Assembly: GCA_005406025.1 (NCBI GenBank)
Contig: BGZK01000895.1
Location: 62,001-126,000, forward strand
DNA length: 64,000 nucleotides
Reading direction: 5' to 3'
DNA from: Eumeta japonica
Taxonomy: Eukaryota > Arthropoda > Insecta > Lepidoptera > Psychidae
A program made the translations under genes and the position numbers. Numbering within the stretch: the stretch's first letter is position 1; every line of letters begins with the position of its first letter. The notes under the pieces are model-generated. The model was given only the letters and a program-made list of their open reading frames with translations, ran no database searches and was not told where the DNA came from. This document shows, in pieces, positions 56,300-64,000 of this stretch.

Positions 56300-58510
56300 T
56301 TTTAAACACCACTTTACCTTTGGATCATAAACCAGTGAGAGCAGCGTTTAACATTCTTCTCAGAGCAAAAAGTTATAGAGGATTTTATTAGTGCCCCAGA
56401 TACCAGTTAAAGAACAAACAAGAAACACAAATTTACAGGAAATCTCTGAATAGCTACTTAATAAACCTGCTCGAGAACTGGAGAGATGGGGGCTACGTCC
56501 AGTATTACTACAATGAAATAAACGTAATAAACACAAGCCAGAAAAAAGTTCATGATTCTTCATCTAATACAAATGCACGGAAAAACGAAGAACTATCGAC
56601 ACGAATAAAGGCGCTAATCTATAGAAGACAAAAACTACAAAAGACAAAACTGAAATCAAGAGCCACAAAAAACGAACTAAAATCACTCTACAAGCTCATA
56701 ACTAAACATATCGATCTAAAGTATAAAGTGTACAGCATAAGAATCATCGAAAAATATCTTGATACACCAAATACTGTCAAGAAAGCATACAAGGAACTAA
56801 TAACACATAAATCATGGATTGGGGAACTGAAAGATAAAACAAAGAATACTCAAAATAGAACAGAAATATTCTAAATAGCAACAGAATTCTATATGAATCT
56901 ATACATCTCTCCCAATACATATGAACTACAGGGCAAAATAAAACAGACCCGAAAGCTGTCATAGATGAATGCAAAGTGGTGGAAGGGATTAAGTCACTAA
57001 AAACAGAGAAAAGTCCAGGCTCTGATAGGATCACTAATGAAGTTATAAAGACAGGATACACATATCTAGGAAAACCGCTAACTCTACTGTTTAATATGAT
57101 ACTGAACTGCTCGTGCATTTCCCGTGATTGTTCAGAGTCTGATATCATATTACTCTACAGAAAGCGAGACCGAAATGATATAAGTAATTAGAGACCGATA
57201 ATCCTACTACCTTCATTATACAAACTGTTCTTTTTATTAAAGGAAAAAAAAGAGAGCACAGAGAATACCAACCTATTAAACAGGCAGGCTCCAGAAGAAG
57301 TTTTTTTACAGTGTTACCATATAGACTCACTGAAAATGCTAATAGAAAGTTATCAAGAGTTCAAAAGATCACTCTATATTGTTTTGATTGACTATCGAAA
57401 AACATTTGATTCTCTGCTTCACTCATCGATATTGGAAGCTTTACTCTCTCAGGAAGTAGCAGTAGCTTATATAGAAACCGTAAAAAATATCTACGAAAAC
57501 AGTATTAGTATAGTGAAGCTAGAAACCACTGGACCACCGATATAAATAGGAAAAGGCGTAAGGCAGCGAGGTCCACTCTCACCAACGGTGAGAGTGGACG
57601 GAGTGAACGGAGAGTAACGGTGCTAAAGTTTATCATTTGAAAGCTAAACTGGGAAATACTTAGTATAAATATAAATGTATGGTTACTAGAGTCACTAGAG
57701 ATTTGACGACGACATAGTCCTGCTCTCAAAAAGGAAGAATGAACTACAATTGATGGTAAACTCTCTATAGGAAGAAAGTCATAAAGTGGGCATAGAAATC
57801 AAACTAATTATAACTAATATCATGACGAACCATGTCGAAAGACCTGTAAGTCTTGAAGATGCATTTGTAACTTATGTCGATTCATACATTTACGAAAGAA
57901 AATAAATTTCATTTAACCAACAAAATAACGAACTGGAAGTAGATAAAAAAGTCAATATTACATGGAAAAAGTGCTGAAGGCTCAAAGAAATATTCAAAAG
58001 TGACATGACCATCGCGATGAAAACGAGAGTCATGTACACCTGCCTACTCCTCTCGCTAAAATAAGCCTTTCAAACTTAGAAATTCACCAGGAAAGTGAAA
58101 AATAAGATTACATCTTGTCAAAGAAGTATGGAAAGAAGCATATTGAAAATGTATAACATCCTAAAAAATCCGCCATACCACCATAAGATAGTAAATAAAA
58201 GCCATTTATGCTCTTAGCTATTCTCAAAAACTAAAATAGCGGTGGGCCGAGCATGTAGCGAGATTCAGCGATAACCACTGGACCAATATCATGGGCAGGT
58301 CCATCGAGACAAAGAAAAAGAAGACGACCAAATGCACGCTGGGCAGATGATATTACAAAAGTAGCAGGTTTTCAATGGATACGAGCGGTAGAAGATAGAG
58401 AATACTGGTCATCTCTGGTGGAGGCCCTTACCTTCTATGGAGAGGGTGCCTGCCAACACCCACCTGTACATCTAACTAAACAACAAACTAGTCATTTGTA
58501 AACATAAAGT
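56300..58510 (+). pseudogene. RTE-type LINE, second copy, heavily decayed
   Basis: Starts with D-H-K-P-V-R-A (56322 on), the last motif of the AP-type endonuclease. A charged spacer follows (to about 56880), then the reverse transcriptase: S-P-G-S-D-R-I-T-N-E-V-I (near 57015), R-P-I-I-L-L-P-S-L-Y-K-L (near 57195), I-D-Y-R-K-T-F-D (near 57390) and R-Q-R-G-P-L-S-P (near 57565). The expected F-A-D-D box is hardly preserved (near 57705). The tail has R-W-A-E-H, R-W-A-D-D-I and S-S-L-V-E-A, stopping at TAA 58499-58501. There are many stops and frameshifts. A hairpin replaces coding sequence at 57571-57599. It covers more than the copy at 1541-3046 but is older-looking. No tail repeat or target duplication found. 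Confidence 0.75.
57571..57599. repeat. 13-bp perfect hairpin inside the LINE
   Basis: GTCCACTCTCACC (57571-57583), loop AAC, GGTGAGAGTGGAC (57587-57599). The left arm is the normal codons for G-P-L-S-P-T of the reverse transcriptase. The right arm is its inverted copy and does not fit the family sequence, as expected from a snap-back template switch. Confidence 0.8.
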
Positions 58511-59429
58511 CATTGCGTTGTATCTGAATTCAATAGACAAAAATATAAACTCTGATAATATCTAATTCTAACAATATATTACCATAACATATATTTTGTA
58601 TATAACACTAAATCCAAATCTAATAATTAACGTAAACTGATAACTAACTCTTAGACATGTAGTATTATCAATTCTTTAATTTCATTATAGATATACATAT
58701 TTTAATAACTTTTGATTTTATAATCATTTTATTTTTCTCTATGAAAATGGAACTGATTGTGTCATAAGTAATTACTAAACATATAAATAAGAAAGATTTA
58801 TTATTTTTTTTATTGTACCTAAATAAGAATATAAATTTAAAGAGTGAATTTTGCACATTGTTATTGCTTTTGTAATTTTCGTTATGAGAAGCAAGAAATA
58901 TAAGGTTTTTATATTTTTATTTATTTTGTTTTATTTGTTTCCGTATGTCACAATAGGAGTTCAGTGTTAAGAGAATGAAAGAATAGCTTTCATTATCCTT
59001 TTCACAAAACTAGGAACTGCTTATCGTTTTTAGTCATGTAAAATTAATTTGGGTTCAATAAATGAAAATTATGTATATAAATTATTTTATTTATTTAATG
59101 CATGTTATTCAGGATTTGAACTAAACTCTGTGATAGAAAACTTTATGCGGTCCAATGTTTTAATAAAATGAGTTTATGTCTGCCACGACCGAATTTTAGG
59201 TTCTTGAATAAAATACCCACGATATTTACCAGATCTCTTCTACAATGACGTACTTATTGTTAGTAGTAGTAGTATTCGGAGTAGAAGAGATAGTCTCATG
59301 CATAGAGACGAAATGCCATCTGGACCCATAAATACATAATTATATTTGTCGCTGCGTGGCCGATTTTATGTTGTTGTTTAAAAAAAATAGATTGTCAATT
59401 TTGATTATTATTGATTAACAAATGATCGC
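58511..59429. other. Intronic AT-rich stretch
   Basis: No exon-like frame and no named repeat. A (TAG)n run of four units lies near 59260-59272. Confidence 0.45.
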
Positions 59430-59740
59430 AATTAAATCCGCTTTTGATTGCTACGTAATTCAATTTGCTTCACTAAACCTAACCGATAAATTAGGTTTAG
59501 AGTCTAAACCTAACCGAAACCTAATCGCTAGATACGACACGTTTCGACCTTTTAGCCCAGGGCCGAAAACACTCGAACTCTGTTTACGCTATCCGGAGAC
59601 ATCTCTGCAAGCCCGGCGATGCCCAACGGCACCCAACCGATATTTACATATACGAGCAGCTCACCTGGCGGGCGTCCGATCGAATATATTCAGTGAAGCC
59701 GAGCGCTTCCGACAGTTCATCCGACACCCTCGACATAGCT
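59430..59740 (+). repeat. Left arm of a about 300-bp inverted repeat
   Basis: Matches the minus strand of 63050-63400 in order. Shared blocks: TTTTGATTGCTACGTAATTC, AAACCTAAC, CGACACGTTT, GGCCGAAA-CACTCG, CATCTC-GC-AG-CC, ACGAGCAGCTCAC, GGCGT-CGATCG-ATAT and GAAGCCGA. Overall divergence is considerable, with several indels. The 136-residue open frame here (59422-59832) is a by-product with no recognised domain. Confidence 0.7.
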
Positions 59741-59772
59741 CGACATCCGACATATATATATGTCGGATGTCG
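59741..59772. repeat. 32-bp perfect palindrome
   Basis: CGACATCCGACATATA followed at once by its reverse complement TATATGTCGGATGTCG, with no loop. It sits exactly where the left inverted-repeat arm ends and gypsy-related sequence begins. Confidence 0.85.
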
Positions 59773-59815
59773 ACCTTCGGCGATGTTTTTAAAATTCGCA
59801 ACACGATTACGAGTC
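59764..59815 (+). repeat. Possible LTR remnant (left)
   Basis: TGTCGGATGTCG, TCGGCGATGT and TTAAAATTCGCAACAC match, in direct orientation, TGTCGGATATC, TCGGCGATGT and TTAAAATTCGCAGCAC at 62492-62543. Two direct copies around the gag-pol relic could be the last remains of its LTRs, but only about 50 bases align. Confidence 0.4.
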
Positions 59816-59849
59816 ATAATATTAATAGATAATGTTTCGGGATTTCTAC

Positions 59850-61528
59850 TATAAAAGTCTGCGTGTTGAAGGCGATCCCTTTTTTAATATCCTATATCGA
59901 AGTAAAGGTGTTGTAAGAATACCCACCACCTGTGAATCTGGGGCAGATCTTGTTTATGATTTAAAGCTTTTAATGCATTGCAATCGATAATGGTTTTGGT
60001 TTTGAATTTTCTGAATTAGAGGAAGTGATGAAAGTGTTTGACAGCTCTCACAGTCTCAAGTTTGTGAGAGTGACATCTATTTTCGGCTTCCTTTCTACCC
60101 ATACTGATGTACGCTACTACTTTATGTTGTCCATCAATCACTTGAAAAAGCACTGCGCCGAAACCCAAGCTACTGGCATCTGTCTATAATTCGATAGGAG
60201 CATCTTCGCGAAAAATTGTTAATGGCGGTGATGGTGTCAAATATTTGATAACTTTGTGACGTGCTTCATCTGTCTGTGTGTCCATTGCCATTTAGCTTCT
60301 TATTTAGTAAGTTCGAACAGAGGCATCATGATGCAAGAAAAAATTGACAGTAGTTGGTAGTGGAGATTTTACTTAGACGTCTACTTTAATAGGGCTAGGA
60401 CGTACTTGGTTGTCTTCTATTGTTTCCTAGATAGTAAATAGAACGTTTGAAAAAGGTGCATTTGTCAATATCAATCGACAACCCCGAACCTCCCAGCGCA
60501 ATAAGAATTCGTTCTATAAATATTAATCCTGCAGATTTTTTTTGCATTCACTGAGAACATCACCAAAGTACACTTGTGCCACAGTACCTTTCAGTGGGCC
60601 TAGTGCACGATTTATGCATCTTTGATATTCCGAGGGCGCATTGCAAATGTCATAATGAGATACGCGAAAAGTCTATTTGGAGTGAAAAAACCCCTTTCTT
60701 CACAGAGTTTGTAGCAATAAGGATCTGGTGGGATCCAGAGGCCATATCGGACGTTGTGAAGTAATGTCCTCCCGCCAATTGATCTGTCTAATTGGTGGTA
60801 AGAGGTAATGGGTAATGTTTGCATACGGTATTCGCATTCAATTGCCTATAATCGACGCATATGCGGTTATCACCATTTTCTTTTTTGGGCTTTGATTGGG
60901 CTGAAGTAAGAGGACTTGCTTTCACCAATAATATTATTTTGTAGTAGCAGATAAGAGATCGAACTTTTTCTCTTTCGATTTGAGTTATTCTAGATGGTCT
61001 GCGCTCTACAAATTTTTCGAGATTTTTCAAAAGGATTTCTAATTCGTCTGTATTCATTCTAGTTTTAGCAAAGCCTCAGATAAACAAACGGGAGTATTTG
61101 TTTAATAGAGACAATAACTGCTTAATTTCGAATTCACCACTTAGATCGTGTTTAATACTGATAAATATTAGATCATTACATTTCAGATGCATTATTTTAG
61201 ATTGGTGAATCAATTTGGCGCCGTTAAACGTTACAAGTACAGAAAGACAGGTTTTCTCGAACAAATTCATACTGATCAACATGTCTGATTTTATTTCGTA
61301 GTCGAGTAATATATGAAATTTTAATTCAACGGTAATGTCGTCTATTAAACCAACAGTGAGTATCGTGGCCAAAGATATTACTGGGCAGGATCCTACACCT
61401 CTCAAATAATTAACCACGTCACGTCTGTTGCCTGGTAGCTTGCTAGCAATCGATTCACAAATCACTGAGTATTCATCTCCACTGTCAAAGATAGTATTAA
61501 ATGTTACTTCGCTTGTTTTGATGCACAT
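59850..61528 (-). pseudogene. Ty3/gypsy-type pol relic (protease, reverse transcriptase, RNase H)
   Basis: On the minus strand, 61528-61076 holds the aspartic protease with F-D-S-G-D-E-Y-S. 61057-60788 begins the reverse transcriptase with I-C-V-D-Y-R-Q-L-N. After a stop, H-Y-F-T-T-S-D-M-A-S-G and H-Q-I-P follow, then N-A-P-S-E-Y-Q-R. The polymerase box reads Y-F-G-D (near 60565) where Y-x-D-D is expected, so it is dead. RNase H follows with T-D-A-S-S-L-G-F-G-A-V-L (near 60180). A C-terminal R-K-E-A-D region fades out by about 59850. Stops and frameshifts are frequent. No integrase or envelope was recognised. Confidence 0.8.
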
Positions 61529-61599
61529 GATCCGTTGTATTACCGGTATCTACTTGGTTAGCTTCAAAATTATTCAAAGTGATAGCCTTTTCACGTTTA

Positions 61600-62392
61600 A
61601 AATAAGTTTCTGGTATGACCTAATTCCGTACAATATTTACAGATCGATTGATTTAAATTCGCATTAGGGCGTGGCTGTCTAGCGTCTTTATTTGGTGCAC
61701 ATAAATTCTTATTGTTGTTATAATTACGGTATTTACTCAACGAATGACCAGGCTTTCTACAATAACGACATAATGAATATGATTAATTATCAGAAGTGCG
61801 TGGCCGCTTTTGCAGAATTTAATTGCTAGATTGACTAATAGAGAGACGTTTACGAATGGACAAAGAACGAAAATAAGTTGAACTAATGAGGTAGCATTGG
61901 CGTTCATAAGTTCAATCCTTAAGTGTTCATCGTTCATAATTCTGATCACTGCTTTCACCGCGTCAGAATGGTCCATATTGTCTTTAGTTATAAATGTCCA
62001 CAGAATCCAGGAACGAGACAAAAATTCAGCTATGTCCTTTGATGAATCATAATTATGCTCCCTGAACCTGGTAATATCATGGGAATAGCCATTGTCAGGT
62101 TCGAACGTAGTAATGAGATTTCCACGTAACTCTTCCCATCTCGACGTAGTGACCAACCAGTTATTGTCCCACATCCTATCACGCCCTTTTAAAAGACTAC
62201 TCAGTTTCATTCGTATGTCGTAATCAGAAAGGTTATAATTTTTCATTGCAATAGTGATGTAATTACGCCGATCGTGTACATCAATATTTCCATCAGGGTC
62301 AAACCAGAGAAATACTGTATCAGTTATTTTTATTTTATCTTGAGGTGTTGTTGTAAGACGCTCACTCATTGTGTGCATCATTTACATCGTTT
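61600..62392 (-). pseudogene. Ty3/gypsy-type gag relic with two zinc-knuckle remnants
   Basis: The 214-residue frame (62381-61737) has a capsid-like pattern: F-D-P-D-G region, L-L-K-G-R-D-R-M-W-D-N, W-E-E-L, then L-I-T-T-F-E-P and F-R-E-H-N-Y-D-S. This recalls retrotransposon gag (W-x-x-L and F-x-x-x-Q/E blocks). After a frame change, C-R-Y-C-R-K-P-G-H and, further on, C-K-Y-C-T-E-L-G-H are two C-x2-C-x4-H knuckles whose fourth Cys is replaced by Tyr and Phe. It is read in the same direction as the pol relic and just upstream of it. Structural protein of the particle by family. Confidence 0.7.
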
Positions 62393-63049
62393 GCATAAAG
62401 GATTCCGGTGGTACACCATTAAAAGAACTATCAGAGCTCACCCCCAAATGTCGTACAGCTGTGGATGGCGTGCGGTGCAATCCAACTTCTGATGTCGGAT
62501 ATCAAGTCTCGGCGATGTACCTATTTAAAATTCGCAGCACTCGCGGGTCATCCAGTGGGACGTTCTCATTGCTGCACGTACAACCATGCTGCGCCCTCGA
62601 AGTCTTTTGATACGCCTAGTCGCCTCGAGTGCTCACGCCTAGGTGGCCGCAGGCCACTTTTGTTTTTGTAGTTATCCTCGTGCGAAAGGGGGGGGGAGGA
62701 GTAGAAAAACCCATTATGGGCCGTCCATGTGTCCGGGCACACGGGTGTGTCCGACTCTCACGGACGAAAAACCTCCTGAACAACTTGTGTCTGCAGTAGC
62801 GCAAGCAAAACGCTATGACGCCTTCATCTAAAACGCGGTCATTTCGGTATAGTGATGCCGTCGGCGCGTGACTGCCCTATGGGTATCTTTTAAAGCAGAC
62901 ACCTCGGCATATGAGGTCACGTGAAGTTTACAGCACGGACTGAAAACTTCAAAGTGGGATTCTGGGAGGCGCGGGCGGCACACCGGGTCGATGACCTTTA
63001 AAGGTCGTAATGACTGGGTTAACCTTACTTCTAATCAATAGCCATCTTA
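62393..63049. other. GC-rich non-coding block beside the gypsy relic
   Basis: 62492-62543 is the right direct-repeat partner of 59764-59815. 62560-63000 is unusually GC-rich for the window, with a G9 run near 62690 and inverted words such as GGTGGCCGCAGGCC. It may be the element's 5' LTR/leader or an unrelated insertion. No frame with a recognisable domain. Confidence 0.35.
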
Positions 63050-63400
63050 TTTAATTCTATGAGTGCAGGCTACGGGCTTTGTCCTATTATAGGATGACAC
63101 AAACAACCGTCGGCAGCCTTCGGCTTCCCTAAATATATACGATCGTACGCCGGCCGAGTGAGCTGCTCGTATCTGGTAACATACGGGGCGTCGGGGCGTC
63201 GTTGGGTGTCGTCGAGCTCGCGGAGATGTTTCCCGATAGCACAAACAGCGTCCGAGTGGTTTCGGCCACAGCTAAAAATTTCAAACGTGTCGCATTTAAC
63301 GAATACCTATCAGTTAGGTTACGTTAGGTTTAATTAGAAAGCAAATTACAAATCGAATAACGTAGCCATCAAAAGATGATGTAATTTTGATAATTTGTTT
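63050..63400 (-). repeat. Right arm of the about 300-bp inverted repeat
   Basis: Reverse-complement partner of 59430-59740, ending outwards with TTAGGTTACGTTAGGTTTAATTAG, GATTTG and GTAGCCATCAAAAG. The TTAGG words are not a telomeric array: only two occur, and out of register. Together the arms enclose about 3.3 kb with the gypsy gag-pol relic. Confidence 0.7.
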
Positions 63401-63679
63401 CATTGTTACTATAGCATGTATTCAAGTGTAAAACGACGAATGAATTATTGAATTGACTAGAAAAAACTTCATATAAACAAAAATTTATTTATGAATAATC
63501 AAGATATCTAATTAAAAATTGTCATGAAGACTAATTTCATACCCTTAAGGAATATAGTCCATAGTAGAATTTGTATATTTATTAATAAGACATTTACCTG
63601 AACAAAACAAAACAAAAAGAACTCAAATACACACAAGGCGCAATGCTTAAAAACGAGCATTTTTAATTGCTACATATAT
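63401..63679. other. Intronic AT-rich stretch
   Basis: Nothing recognised. Confidence 0.4.
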
Positions 63680-63900
63680 CAAACTCCTCTGTCGGCCGGC
63701 GGGGGCGCGCGGGCCCGTTATTTCGCGTCTGCCGGTTTGGAGCCGGCGCCTTTGTTAGGCGGCCGCGGTCGGAGCACTCGCCGTCGCTAATGAAAGGATT
63801 CCTCGGCGCTAATGAATCATCCCGCCGTACGTATGCCGGGGCGCGCCGGTCTGCGCTCGCGTTTTTGACAGTCGAAAAATTTCCGCCCGTAAATGAGCCA
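63680..63900. promoter_or_regulatory. GC-rich island with paired TAAT sites
   Basis: A strongly GC-rich block in the intron. CGCTAATGAA occurs twice in direct orientation (63785-63794 and 63807-63816), 22 bases apart, about two helical turns. TAATGA is a homeodomain-type core. No recognised coding sequence. Candidate intronic enhancer by inference. Confidence 0.35.
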
Positions 63901-63925
63901 AGCAAAAACATTCTCCTCTGTATAC

Positions 63926-63959
63926 TCGAGGTTCCGTCGAAACGTCGACGGAACCTCGA
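63926..63959. repeat. 15-bp perfect hairpin
   Basis: TCGAGGTTCCGTCGA (63926-63940), loop AACG, TCGACGGAACCTCGA (63945-63959). Perfect arms and a 4-base loop, like the pair at 4331-4406. Confidence 0.85.
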
Positions 63960-64000
63960 ACGCTGCTCAAAAGTGCACTCTCTGTTGTTACGGCACTCGT

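Noticed and set aside
63318..63335. Telomeric TTAGG repeat array
   Set aside because: Only two TTAGG words, out of register; they belong to an inverted-repeat arm also present at 59475-59515.
1..64000. CRISPR arrays, operons, rRNA or intact tRNA genes
   Set aside because: None seen on either strand; the sequence is eukaryotic.

Overview
The window looks like insect nuclear DNA, most probably from a moth or butterfly. It is AT-rich and almost free of genes. It holds one spliced, GC-rich coding exon and many short interspersed repeats of kinds I associate with Lepidoptera, such as the unit ending in 'GACGAAACTATAAGGGTTCCG' variants and the 'AGTTCC-AGATTAG-GTGTTCAAA' unit. There are no bacterial operons, no CRISPR array and no confident intact RNA gene. 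Species cannot be named from the sequence.

The only gene I would call real is the first coding exon of a neuroligin-like carboxylesterase-fold adhesion protein (50414-50870, + strand). It has a signal peptide, the N-terminal part of the alpha/beta-hydrolase ectodomain and a phase-1 splice donor. No second exon is recognisable in the remaining 13.1 kb, so 50871-64000 is inferred to be one long first coding intron, and about 50 kb upstream is intergenic or 5'-UTR intron. A TATA-like box (50264), a possible splice acceptor (50320) and a five-codon upstream ORF (50360) lie just before the start codon.

The rest is a graveyard of mobile elements, all degraded. From left to right: a 5'-truncated RTE-type LINE with a 14-bp target-site duplication (1527-3060); a mariner N-terminal relic (9726-10025); a 380-bp foldback element (16085-16463); a LINE C-terminal scrap (19905-20045); a LINE/SINE 3' tail (about 22000-22135); a 479-bp MITE with TA target sites and about 11 internal copies of a TIR-like motif (25506-25984); a Jockey-type reverse transcriptase relic (27800-28275); a piggyBac transposase relic on the minus strand (28476-30140); a mariner C-terminal relic with one recognisable end (34106-34612); another LINE C-terminus (43900-44183); and tRNA-headed SINE candidates (46450-46692, 51740-51900). 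Inside the inferred neuroligin intron are a Penelope-like element with a GIY-YIG domain between about 205-bp inverted repeats (54254-55539), a second RTE-type LINE (56300-58510) and a Ty3/gypsy gag-pol relic between about 300-bp inverted repeats (59430-63400).

Two further layers stand out. First, short GC-rich islands (for example 9265-9370, 19395-19660, 26810-27110, 32715-32990, 63680-63900) sit in the AT-rich background, and several carry the full palindrome TGACGTCA; these are candidate regulatory DNA, not proven. Second, there is a series of perfect or near-perfect short palindromes with 0-4-nt loops (4331-4406, 57571-57599, 59741-59772, 63926-63959). The most striking is a back-to-back pair of perfect hairpins enclosed by an outer stem at 4322-4420.
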